A stretch of DNA of 18,763 nucleotides, from the NCBI GenBank assembly GCA_023807065.1, contig JAJJLU010000788.1, positions 1 to 18,763 on the forward strand. Direction: 5' to 3'. The notes beneath the pieces were generated by a model. That model did not search any database and had not been told where the DNA came from. It was given only the letters and a program-made list of their open reading frames with translations. Shown piece by piece: positions 8,037 through 16,305 of the stretch (within the stretch, counting starts at the first letter, position 1; each line of letters begins with the position of its first letter). The position numbers and the translations under genes were made by a program. Origin of the DNA: Isotricha intestinalis (lineage: Eukaryota > Ciliophora > Litostomatea > Vestibuliferida > Isotrichidae).

Positions 8037-10532
8037 TTAAATATCTCTATCAAATTCTTTTAATCTATTCCACAACAATAGATTTTCTTCAGAAATTTCA
8101 TCAAAGAATTTTTGATAATAATCGACATTACTTTTTTTAGGGAAAGCTAAATGAAATCCTCCTCTAGGTCTAGTAAATTCACATAAACTTCTTTCAACAA
8201 CTTCATGAATATAATTATCAAAATAACATTCTTTATCTAAAGTTTTTCCATTAATATGATTGAAAGGAATAATACCTAAAATATTTTCTAAATCAGTCAT
8301 AAATTTACTTTTAATAACAGTATCAACATTAGTATAAGAAACAATACTTGGAAAAGCATTACATTCAATTAACCAAGGATTTAAATGATTATCTAATAAA
8401 ACATCAACTCCAAAAAAACCAAATAAATTATTATTATAAAAAAATCTTTTTTTTTGTTCTTCTCTTTCATATTTTTCCATTGTAATAAATTGTTTAACTA
8501 AAAAATCTTTTATTTTATTAAATATATTATCCCAATTATATCCTTCTTTTTCTAAATGTTTAATTAAAGTTTTCACAGTCCAAGTATTTCCATATTCTGC
8601 ATTAGGGTCATTATTAATTTTATATTTTTCACTTTTATCATTTAAACAAGTATTAGTTAAATGAATAAAATTATCATCTAAAGAATTAATATTTAAATTA
8701 TAATCTTCTGTCGTTATTCTAACTAATCCATCATCAAAAACATATATTATTAAAGGATTTATACTTGAAATTAAAACATATAATCTTAAATCATATTTTC
8801 TATTATATAATAAATGAGGATTTGATATATATTTTGTAACTATACAATTATCACATATTTCTTTTATATTTTTCATTATTTTTATTCCTCTTCCTTGATC
8901 TTCATTTTTCGGTTTTATTAACCATAAATTATTCAAATCTAATTGATAATCTTTCATTTTTTCATAAAATTCTTTTTTATCTTTTGGAAAAATATAAGTC
9001 TCAGGTAAATAATTATAATCATTTGGAAATTTCTTATGTAAAATAAGATAATTTTTATATAAATTATCTTTACTTGAAATTTGTTCAAATCTTAAAAAAG
9101 TGAAATATTTCTGAAATTTAAAAAAATCATTTTTTTTATCAGCCCAAACATTATAAATAAAATTAGTACTTTTGGCAGTTTTAACTCTATACATATTTGC
9201 AATTTCACATGTATCTCTTAAAGCTTTATAACCAATATGATCTAATTGATTACTTAAAACAAAATATTCTTTATTATAAATTTTTACTTCAGATAAATTT
9301 AAATTATTTGTATTTTGTTTTTCTAAAGAATCTTTTGTATAATTTACAAAAACAGTTCTTTGATTACATTTACATATTTCTTTATTTGGAGTTAATAAAA
9401 TTAATTTTTGATAAGTAATATTTTTTATTTCTGGATAATCATTTAAGAATTTTTCCATATCATAAAATTCATTTTTACATTTTTCAACATCACCATTCTT
9501 AATTGCTAATTTATGTTTATATTCTAAATAAATATTATCTTCAATATAACATTTACCATTATTATTAAATTTAGAATTATCAAAATAACATTTTAATTTA
9601 TTTTCTTTATTAAAATAATAAGAAATTTGACTTAAACCTCCTTGAGGAGAAAAACAAATATCATCAATAAAAAAACATATTTTATTATTTAAAAAATAAA
9701 TTAAATTACAAGAATTATAATTATATTTATACCATTTTGTTTCTAATAACATTGAAATTGTAAATCTTGTTATTAAAGTATTTTTTAAATATAATTTATT
9801 TGACATTATATCATTTAATTTTGTTTTTTTAAAATCATAATGATAAATTTTCTTTTTATCTAAAGGAACATTTTTTAATGTTATTCCATTTATAAAATAA
9901 AGATTAGATACAATATTTTTATTAATAATTTCATATTCATTTTTTCCTTTTTTTTCAAAGGAATTTTTTAATAAAGTAAAACCTATTTTATTAAAACCTA
10001 AAATATGAATTAATTGATGAGATAAATTTATCATAAAATTATTTTCTGAATTTAAATATTTAAAATTTATTTTTGTTGAGATTTTTAATATTCCAATTAA
10101 AGGATAATAAAATTTTGAATCAATTTCACAAATTCCACTTTTTATATTTTTTTCTTCATTATCAAAATAAGGATAAATTAAAATATCAGTTTCTATTTCT
10201 TTTAAATTTATATTTGTTATATTTTCTCCACAAATATTTTCTTTTGGAATTATTTTTTTTTTTGAATTTGTTAATAAAAAAGAAAAATTTTCTGAAGAAA
10301 GAAGTAATAATTTTTTTATTGTATTATAATATTTTTCTGATATTTTTAACTTCGATTTTTGAGATTCTAAAGTGGAAAAATCATATGATATTTTTAAAGG
10401 AGATAATTCTTTTATTGATTCATACTTTCCTCTTTTATAAGGATAAAAAGGAAAAATATCTGAATAATCACATTTTGAATTTATTTCATTTATTAAAATT
10501 AAAAATGAAAATATTGTTATAAACGTTTTCAT
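8037..10532 (-). CDS. Secretory pseudo-leishmanolysin (M8) fused to a tubulin-tyrosine-ligase-like domain
   Basis: An 831-residue protein in one uninterrupted frame. Residues 1-20 form a signal peptide. Residues about 95-390 look like a leishmanolysin domain: YYPLIGILKIS (142-152), SHQLIHILGF (171-180), a later His (H231, IYHYDF), the Met-turn DIM (241-243), FTISMLLETKWYKYNY (257-272) and a Cys-rich end. Zinc ligands H172, H176 and H231 are kept but the catalytic Glu is Gln (Q173). Residues about 430-770 are a TTLL domain: IKPKNEDQGRGIKI (539-552), YDLRLYVLISS (580-590), FIHLTN (622-627), FGVDVLLD (707-714) and WLIECNAFPS (720-729). ATP and metal residues appear intact. TTLL enzymes add Glu, Gly or Tyr to proteins, normally tubulin in the cytosol; the signal peptide predicts a secretory location instead. 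It is convergent with the surface-protein gene, 109 bases apart. An error-driven merger is unlikely, as no break is visible. Confidence 0.85.
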   Translation of the reverse strand: MKTFITIFSFLILINEINSKCDYSDIFPFYPYKRGKYESIKELSPLKISYDFSTLESQKSKLKISEKYYNTIKKLLLLSSENFSFLLTNSKKKIIPKENICGENITNINLKEIETDILIYPYFDNEEKNIKSGICEIDSKFYYPLIGILKISTKINFKYLNSENNFMINLSHQLIHILGFNKIGFTLLKNSFEKKGKNEYEIINKNIVSNLYFINGITLKNVPLDKKKIYHYDFKKTKLNDIMSNKLYLKNTLITRFTISMLLETKWYKYNYNSCNLIYFLNNKICFFIDDICFSPQGGLSQISYYFNKENKLKCYFDNSKFNNNGKCYIEDNIYLEYKHKLAIKNGDVEKCKNEFYDMEKFLNDYPEIKNITYQKLILLTPNKEICKCNQRTVFVNYTKDSLEKQNTNNLNLSEVKIYNKEYFVLSNQLDHIGYKALRDTCEIANMYRVKTAKSTNFIYNVWADKKNDFFKFQKYFTFLRFEQISSKDNLYKNYLILHKKFPNDYNYLPETYIFPKDKKEFYEKMKDYQLDLNNLWLIKPKNEDQGRGIKIMKNIKEICDNCIVTKYISNPHLLYNRKYDLRLYVLISSINPLIIYVFDDGLVRITTEDYNLNINSLDDNFIHLTNTCLNDKSEKYKINNDPNAEYGNTWTVKTLIKHLEKEGYNWDNIFNKIKDFLVKQFITMEKYEREEQKKRFFYNNNLFGFFGVDVLLDNHLNPWLIECNAFPSIVSYTNVDTVIKSKFMTDLENILGIIPFNHINGKTLDKECYFDNYIHEVVERSLCEFTRPRGGFHLAFPKKSNVDYYQKFFDEISEENLLLWNRLKEFDRDI

Positions 10533-10624
10533 TTTTTAAATAAAATAATTATTTTTTATTTAAATTATTTATATAATAAATTATACAAATATGGTAAATT
10601 TTTATAATTAATTTAAAATTTATA

Positions 10625-10904
10625 TTAAAATAAATCTTTCTGATTAAGATAATCATTATAACTAATAGAATCAACAAAATTGATTTCTTTCTGTAAATGT
10701 AATTTAATAAAAGTTTTTTTTTGTTGAGCAAGCTCCATTCTCAATAAAAAAAACACCGCTTACATCTTTAGTAGAATAATAAGGTAAATTATATGAATCT
10801 CCATGAGTGACAACTTTTCTTTGTACTCTGTGATGTTTAACTTTTCCATTAGAATCTTTATGTAACAAAAAGTAAAGCTCCTCAATATGGAACCAGTAAT
10901 TCAT
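10625..10904 (-). CDS. Possible small gene of unknown function, perhaps with one 31-nt intron
   Basis: A 66-codon minus-strand frame (10704-10904) starts MNYWFHIEELYFLLHKDS and has a balanced composition (His, Val, Gly, Asp, Trp), unlike the Lys/Asn/Ile noise frames of this DNA. Near its end a second, coding-like frame begins (10625-10738, ELAQQKK to NQKDLF). A GT-AG segment at 10733-10763, beginning GTAAGC and containing a run of eight T, would join the two frames exactly. It would give an 82-residue protein (exons 10764-10904 and 10625-10732). Without splicing the frame stops 10 codons after the T run. A frameshift or pseudogene is equally possible. No family is recognised. All other genes here lack introns, which weakens the splicing model. 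Confidence 0.35.
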
Positions 10905-10910
10905 TTTTAT

Positions 10911-10922
10911 GTGTTATAACAC
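10911..10922. repeat. Perfect 12-bp palindrome
   Basis: The sequence GTGTTATAACAC is its own reverse complement. It lies just upstream of the minus-strand start codon at 10904 and at the 5' edge of the candidate RNA at 10924-11068. It could be a protein-binding site or a chance event; nothing else supports a role. Confidence 0.4.
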
Positions 10923-10923
10923 T

Positions 10924-11068
10924 TATGATTAGTAATGTAAGGGATACCCAGGTTCCTAAAGAAAACAACCGACATGAAAAGGATAGGAAACAGTTACCTG
11001 AACGAGTCTTTTTATCTTATAGTAACATCATCTTCTCTGGGAAGGATTCTGGGATTTCATTTTTTTTT
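10924..11068 (+). ncRNA. Candidate structured RNA with pol III-type T run (unassigned)
   Basis: This stretch has clearly higher GC than its surroundings and no long open frame on either strand. Its ends can pair: 10947-10957 with 11043-11053 gives ten pairs out of eleven, one of them G-U. The helix continues outward, with mismatches, to 10939 and 11061. A run of nine T (11060-11068) follows, as expected for a polymerase III terminator. The class is unknown: I see no tRNA boxes, no SRP helix 8 loop, no RNase P core and no copy of the telomere repeat that would mark telomerase RNA. The 5' end is not defined. Alternatives are short coding remnants: a 51-residue plus frame (10924 to about 11080) or spliced minus exons, with a 42-nt GT-AG segment ending in TTTCTTTAG. 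Confidence 0.3.
11060..11068 (+). terminator. Possible RNA polymerase III terminator (T9)
   Basis: Nine consecutive T follow directly after the 3' arm of the terminal helix proposed for the candidate RNA. T runs are common in this genome, so the call rests on the position only. Confidence 0.25.
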
Positions 11069-11408
11069 ATTTTATTTTAATTATAGTTATTTTTGGAGTT
11101 TGATAATATATTATTATATTATATTTCATCAGATTTTTTATTATTTTTAATTTTTTTATTTTATTTTTTTTAGAAAATTCTTATCTTATATTTATTTTTT
11201 TTAATTAATCTATGATTTTGGTACTTGTGAATAGTATTAATTTTTTGCCTTTTTAAAATTGTCTTCAAATTAGCATTTGGTATTTGAATTTTTTCTAGAG
11301 AATCTATTCATTTTTCTGATATAATTATATTTAATTGTTATATTGATTTTTATTAATTAAAATTAACTTTATAATGTTTAATATAAATTTTTAAATTTTA
11401 TTTTAGTG
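11069..11408. other. AT-rich intergenic spacer
   Basis: About 340 bases of T-rich DNA between the candidate RNA and the stop of the acyltransferase gene. It has no open frame of note, repeat or structure. It probably holds the acyltransferase 3' untranslated region. Confidence 0.5.
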
Positions 11409-12686
11409 TTATTTATCATTTTTAATAAAATCAATAACTTCAATTAAACTGTCATAAATAACTTTTATTAATTTTTGATCAACATTATATGGATGTACTA
11501 AAATAACAGACAAAGTTTTTCCATTATTTAAACAATATAAACAAGTCCAATATCCATATTCATTAACACCAGATTTAGGATGAAAAGTAATGTCTTCTCT
11601 TCCAACACAAACTTTTCCAATGTTTGAAGCAAAAATTAAATTATAATTACAAAGAATAGGAAAATTATCATCAAATTTTAATTCTTTTTTTTCTTTATTA
11701 ACAAAACTTTCTTCATAACAATAAGTCATCCATGTTTCATTTGTATCTAAAACTTTTTTCAATTCTTCTTTACAATGTATGATATCTTCCAATAAAGAAT
11801 TTTGTTTATTAATATAAATAATTCCTAATCCTGCTGCATTAAAAAATTTTCCTTTTTTATGAATTTCTTTTGCATAATTAGATTGTCTAGTATCAGTAGG
11901 ACAATAAACTCCTAAAGTTAATTCATCTATTTCCTCAATTTTTCCTTTATTATATTTTCTTATTGCTCTTTCCATTATTGTCATTAATAAAGCTTGACAA
12001 GTAAAATTATGTTTTCTATTAAATGAACTAATTGGGGAATATTCAAAATCCCATTGAGTATTAATACAATGAGATGGTAAATTAACATCTGGATATAATT
12101 TAATTTTTTTAAGTTTTTTCCATGATAATGGTGTAGTGATATTATTGTCTATTTCTTTAGTAAATAAATCTTTTTTATGAAATGAGTTTATTAAAGGAAG
12201 ATTTTCTGCTAACAAAAAATCTTCTGTGAATTTTTTATTTTCAGCTAAATTTATAAATAATTCTAAAAATGAAAAAATTGAACGACCATCTACAAAAGAA
12301 TGACTTGAACTAAATCGAAATCTAATTTTATTATTTTCAGCTTCTGTAATATATAATCTCCATATTGGTAAAATATCTAATGGAAAACTTTCTGGAAGTT
12401 GATCTTTTGGTATATCTTTTGTTTTTATTAAATTTTCAAAAGGACAATCTTCAATTTCTAAAAGAACCCAATATCTTAAATTATTTATTAATGGTAATTT
12501 TAAACGAAATTGTGGGAATCTTGTTAATAATTCTATATATATTGATTTTAAATTATTTATCATTTCATTATATGAAATATTATTTTCTTTTTTTATTGAA
12601 CAAGCAGCACTTATCCATTCATCACTTGGACCAGCATCAATCCCATCTGCAAGACCTATAACCTTTCCTTTACAATTAATGTCCAT
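11409..12686 (-). CDS. CoA-dependent acyltransferase of the CAT/condensation fold (HxxxDG family)
   Basis: A 425-residue soluble protein. The hallmark is SSSHSFVDGRS (126-136), giving the catalytic HxxxDG with H129, D133 and G134, preceded by a strand as in the chloramphenicol-acetyltransferase superfamily. LTRFPQFRLKL (54-64) matches the first-lobe R-P-R-R pattern of condensation and alcohol acyltransferase proteins. LGVYCPTDTR (about 258-267) matches the later conserved D-R strand, and NYNLIFASNIGK (about 348-359) the second-lobe N-x-G region. Members transfer acyl groups from CoA or carrier proteins to alcohols or amines, as in wax ester synthases, alcohol acetyltransferases and BAHD enzymes. 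The substrate cannot be told. It stands alone, with no peptide synthetase modules. The start follows stops and is followed at once by conserved-looking sequence. Confidence 0.72.
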   Translation of the reverse strand: MDINCKGKVIGLADGIDAGPSDEWISAACSIKKENNISYNEMINNLKSIYIELLTRFPQFRLKLPLINNLRYWVLLEIEDCPFENLIKTKDIPKDQLPESFPLDILPIWRLYITEAENNKIRFRFSSSHSFVDGRSIFSFLELFINLAENKKFTEDFLLAENLPLINSFHKKDLFTKEIDNNITTPLSWKKLKKIKLYPDVNLPSHCINTQWDFEYSPISSFNRKHNFTCQALLMTIMERAIRKYNKGKIEEIDELTLGVYCPTDTRQSNYAKEIHKKGKFFNAAGLGIIYINKQNSLLEDIIHCKEELKKVLDTNETWMTYCYEESFVNKEKKELKFDDNFPILCNYNLIFASNIGKVCVGREDITFHPKSGVNEYGYWTCLYCLNNGKTLSVILVHPYNVDQKLIKVIYDSLIEVIDFIKNDK

Positions 12687-13108
12687 TATAAATCATAATA
12701 AATTTTTGATTTTTTTATATTAGAAAATTATTTACAATCAATTAATTCTGAATATTTTAATAAATTATAAATATTATATATTATATTTAAATCTAATATA
12801 CTTTCTTTGCTTTATCAAATTAAAACATCACTTACTATATTTTTTAAATAATTTGGCCCAAATTAATCCCAATTCCATTAAATTATTTAAATAATAAAAT
12901 GAATTAATTTTATAATAATAGATAAATACCTAATATAATATTAAATATATTAATTAAAAACTATTATAAAATTATATTATCTTATATTTATAATTTTATT
13001 TATTGTATGATGAGCCTAGATTTTAGTGTATATCTATAGTATGAATTTTTTATATTTTTTAAAATTTTTTCGATTGATGATTGTAATGATATTTTATTTT
13101 CTAAATCA
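12687..13108. other. AT-rich intergenic spacer upstream of the acyltransferase
   Basis: About 420 bases with no convincing open frame, repeat or structure. It should contain the acyltransferase promoter, but I cannot point to a motif. Confidence 0.45.
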
Positions 13109-13550
13109 TTAATTTTTGAATTTTATTCCTTTTTCAATTTGATTTTTTGATTCTTGAAATAAATTTTCTTTGACTTTATCAATTTCATAATTTTTCTCAT
13201 TAATTAAATTATCTTCAGAATTTTTTTGCTCTTGAATATTTTAAGTATTTTTTTTTCAAATCTAAATTTTCCTTATTTAAATTATCAACATTAACAGTTA
13301 AATTATTAAAAGAATTTAAAGTATCTTCATACTTTGATTTAAATTCTTTGGCAAAGCACTTAAAAATTTTTTAATAATAATATCATTTGCTTCATTAACT
13401 CTTAATATTAAATAATTTAATTCTCTAAAATCAGTTCTTTCTTGAACAAAAAGTAAAGCTTCATATACATTTGTTATATGTAAAATATAAGTAATTTTTT
13501 TGATTCAACTTCATTATATAATTCTACTATTTGCAATAAAACTATTCTAA
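13109..13550 (-). pseudogene. Broken coiled-coil protein gene
   Basis: Four consecutive minus-strand pieces read as the same type of Glu/Asn/Lys-rich helical protein but in shifting frames. They are VLLQIVELYNEVESKK (about 13501-13545), NVYEALLFVQERTDFRELNY onward (about 13355-13480), AKEFKSKYEDTLNSFNN onward (about 13250-13352) and NIQEQKNSEDNLINEK onward, ending KGIKFKN and TAA at 13109-13240. Two of the breaks fall in or beside A-runs (near 13250 and 13490); the third (near 13352) does not. No start codon is visible. The third break could be bridged by a 14-nt GT-AG segment, but the others cannot, so true decay or homopolymer sequencing errors fit better than introns. The parent family is unknown. 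Confidence 0.5.
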
Positions 13551-13648
13551 AATATTATTTATTTATATTAAATTAATATATAATACATAATTTTTGATTG
13601 AATGAAACTAAAAAAATTAATAATTATTTTCTTAATAAATAAAATAAA

Positions 13649-14926
13649 ATGCAGAATTTAAAATTATCCAATATAAAACCAATAATTACAAAAGAAAAAA
13701 CTCTTCAAACATTAAAAACAATAAACACATTATCATTTGAAGATTCAGATAATATAAACACTATTAATACAATATCATCAAAAAAGGGGAAAAAAAATAA
13801 TTTTAGGGACAAAAATTTTTGTTCATCAAAATCAATAAGAAGAATAAAAGTTCAAGAAGTAATAAAAAAAAATCGTTTAAATTCATCATTAAAATTACAT
13901 TATAAAAAAAAATTAAAAAAGCCATTTTCAGATTCTCCAAAAAAAAAAAGTTTAAATAAAAGTATAAGTGAAATAAAGCCATTTTATCCAAAAAAAGTAA
14001 GTGGAATAAATATAAATTTTTTAAAAAAACAAATAAAATGTGAAAAATTAAAAAATGAAATAATATTAAATCATCAATTAAAATTTTATTCTCCTAAAAA
14101 TTATTTTGAACCTTTTAATGAAGTTCCAAAACATAATTTTTTAAGAAAAAATATAAAATCAAGAAATATTTTTAATCCAAGTTTTCCTTATGATAAAAAT
14201 GAAATATATAATAAAGAAAATCCAATTAAATATGGATTTAGAACAGAATATAAAAAAGAAGAAAAAAAAAAAGAAAAAAAAATTAAATCAAATAATTTTC
14301 GAAAAATAATAAAAAAAATGAATAAATTAAATTTAGATATATATAAAACAAATGAAGAATTAATAAAAGAAATATCAAAAACAAATAAAAGAAGTTTAAG
14401 TGATAATTTAAAAAAGAAAAAAAATAAAATAGAAAAATTTAAATTAAATAATTCATATCATAAAACATATAAATCATATGAAATAAACATAGATAAATTA
14501 TTAGATAAAAATGCAGAAAAAGTAAAAATTAAATTAGAACCAAAAATTCATAAATATTTAACTTTTGCTGTTAATCAAGTTAAATATGAACAAAAATTTA
14601 AAACTTATGATAAAGATGAAAATAGTGAATTTTCAATGAAAAATAAATTAATTAAATTTGAAAAAGATTTTAAACTAGTTTCTTTTGAAAATATGAATTG
14701 GAAAAGAAAATTAAAATTAAAAGATTTTCATGAAAAAACAAAAGAAAATGAAGTTCAAAAAATGAAAAATTATGTTAATGATTTAACTCAACAATGGAAT
14801 AATGATGATTTTTTAAAATATGAAATTTTAAGAAGTAATATTATTAAAAATTTTCAACCTTTAATACCAACTCCAATTACTAAAGTTAAAGTTAAAAAAT
14901 TATGTGAAGTTATTAAAAATAATTAA
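13649..14926 (+). CDS. Very basic Lys/Asn-rich protein of unknown function
   Basis: A 425-residue protein with no signal peptide or membrane segment. Lys is the dominant residue. The N-terminal third is Ser/Thr/Lys-rich and disordered-looking. Residues about 130-200 contain aromatic/proline-rich clusters (FYPKKVSG, LKFYSPKNYFEPF, NIFNPSFPYDKNE). Residues about 205-300 are charged and helical (KKEEKKKEKK, NKLNLDIYKTNEELIKEISK). The last 100 residues look more ordered (HKYLTFAVNQVKYEQKF, FENMNWKRKLKLKDFHEKT, LIPTPITKVKVKKL). The composition fits a cytoskeletal, basal-body or nucleic-acid-binding protein, but nothing proves it. The coding frame is clean over 1.3 kb and starts at the first ATG after stops. 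It is on the same strand as the DMT-like gene 130 bases downstream. Confidence 0.7.
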   Translation: MQNLKLSNIKPIITKEKTLQTLKTINTLSFEDSDNINTINTISSKKGKKNNFRDKNFCSSKSIRRIKVQEVIKKNRLNSSLKLHYKKKLKKPFSDSPKKKSLNKSISEIKPFYPKKVSGININFLKKQIKCEKLKNEIILNHQLKFYSPKNYFEPFNEVPKHNFLRKNIKSRNIFNPSFPYDKNEIYNKENPIKYGFRTEYKKEEKKKEKKIKSNNFRKIIKKMNKLNLDIYKTNEELIKEISKTNKRSLSDNLKKKKNKIEKFKLNNSYHKTYKSYEINIDKLLDKNAEKVKIKLEPKIHKYLTFAVNQVKYEQKFKTYDKDENSEFSMKNKLIKFEKDFKLVSFENMNWKRKLKLKDFHEKTKENEVQKMKNYVNDLTQQWNNDDFLKYEILRSNIIKNFQPLIPTPITKVKVKKLCEVIKNN

Positions 14927-15055
14927 AAATATTCATTTTTTTATTGTACTTTTTATATTTAATTTTTTAAGTGATTTATTTTGATTCTTTTTTTTAATGA
15001 ATTTTTTTTATAATAAAATAATTCTAATAAAACAATTAATTGGTTTATCCTTTTT

Positions 15056-16207
15056 ATGAAATTTTTTTTTTTTGAAATTCACTATCAAAAATATTTTATT
15101 CATTTAATATTAATTTCAATATGTAGAGTAATAACAGATATAATAACAACAAAAAAACAAGGATATTTTCAACATAGTATAATTTTAAGGGAAATAATAA
15201 TGTTTCTTTCCCAAACTTTAGCGATTTTTGTTTATTTATATCAAAATCATATAATGAAAGATATAAATAAGAAAAATAAAATGTTTAAGATATTTTATTT
15301 AAATATTAAAAAGAGTTTCTTTTGGTTTTTATCAATTATTTTATCTTGTTCTATATGTATTATTTTTGGTTATATGAGATTTGATTTATTTTTTTATAAT
15401 AATGATATGAAAAAAATTCCAAATGAATTAATTACGAATTTTGAATTTATTTTTTTATTTATTTATCTTTTTTTTCTCAATAAATATTATTTAGGATTTG
15501 AAATTCATAGACATCATATAATTGGATTAACTTTAAATATTATTGGAATTTTATTTTATTTAGTTATAGAAATATTCAGAAATAATAATTTTAATCCTAC
15601 TTTTTCTTTTTTATATGTTTTAATTATTATTATTGAAGCTCAATTTTTACAAAGTTTAACATATACTTTCCCAAAAAAATTAAATCATCAATATTTTATG
15701 AATATGAATTTAATTTTATTTTTTGAAGGTTTATTTGGAATCATAATATTAATAACATATGATTTTTTTTATGTTTATATTTTTAAATTTGAAGATATTT
15801 TTATTTTCAAAATTCAAAAAGAAGAAGAACAAAATTTTTTTATAGATATAATATATATATTTGCTTATTTAATTTTTAATGGAACATTAAATATTTTAAA
15901 TTATATAGTTATTGAAGAAACTAGTCCTATTTATATGACTGTTGCAAAAGGATTATCAAATATTTTTACTTATATTTCTCAAATTATTCAATATTCTCTA
16001 TTAAATAATAATCAATATAAAGAAATTAATTCATATCAAAATATTGTATTTTTATGTTTATCATTAATTGGTTTTTCTATTTTCTTAGAATTAATAACTT
16101 TAAATTTTTCAGATTTAGATAAATATACAAAAGAAAAAACTGCTTCAAGAGGAGAAAATGATACAATCTTAGAATTAGCAAGAAATTCTATATCTGAAGA
16201 GGAATGA
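15056..16207 (+). CDS. DMT-superfamily-like transporter (SLC35F / nucleotide-sugar-transporter-like)
   Basis: A 383-residue protein with about ten membrane helices and a short polar tail rich in Glu and Ser (from about 345). The internal pattern matches drug/metabolite transporters: GFEIHRHHIIGLTLNIIGI (helix 5 region, about 147-165), a central charged loop (about 245-260), then NYIVIEETSPIYMTVAKGLS (about 282-301). The last is the usual second-half motif, where a polar helix is followed by an amphipathic stretch and a final helix. Such proteins carry nucleotide sugars, purines or other metabolites across Golgi, endosomal or plasma membranes. It is a diverged paralogue of the protein at 1081-2145. 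The start at 15056 gives a Phe-rich first helix; a later Met is not needed. It ends in TGA, with a TAA one codon later. Confidence 0.65.
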   Translation: MKFFFFEIHYQKYFIHLILISICRVITDIITTKKQGYFQHSIILREIIMFLSQTLAIFVYLYQNHIMKDINKKNKMFKIFYLNIKKSFFWFLSIILSCSICIIFGYMRFDLFFYNNDMKKIPNELITNFEFIFLFIYLFFLNKYYLGFEIHRHHIIGLTLNIIGILFYLVIEIFRNNNFNPTFSFLYVLIIIIEAQFLQSLTYTFPKKLNHQYFMNMNLILFFEGLFGIIILITYDFFYVYIFKFEDIFIFKIQKEEEQNFFIDIIYIFAYLIFNGTLNILNYIVIEETSPIYMTVAKGLSNIFTYISQIIQYSLLNNNQYKEINSYQNIVFLCLSLIGFSIFLELITLNFSDLDKYTKEKTASRGENDTILELARNSISEEE

Positions 16208-16305
16208 GAATAATTTAAAAAACATTAAAAATTCATTTTTTTTTAATTTTAATGTTGAAATATATTTTATTTAAATTAAACAAAAATTTTTAAATATTTA
16301 AATAT

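Noticed and set aside
9197..10522. Plus-strand frames inside the M8-TTLL gene.
   Set aside because: They are antisense shadows, rich in Leu/Phe/Tyr, of a gene with clear domain motifs.
10924..11068. Assignment of the GC-richer island to SRP RNA, RNase P, U snRNA, tRNA or telomerase RNA.
   Set aside because: None of the core motifs of these RNAs could be found by eye, and no telomere-like template is present.
13336..13351. Fourteen-base GT-AG intron in the broken coiled-coil gene.
   Set aside because: It would repair only one of at least three breaks and is shorter than known introns; decay or indels explain all breaks together.
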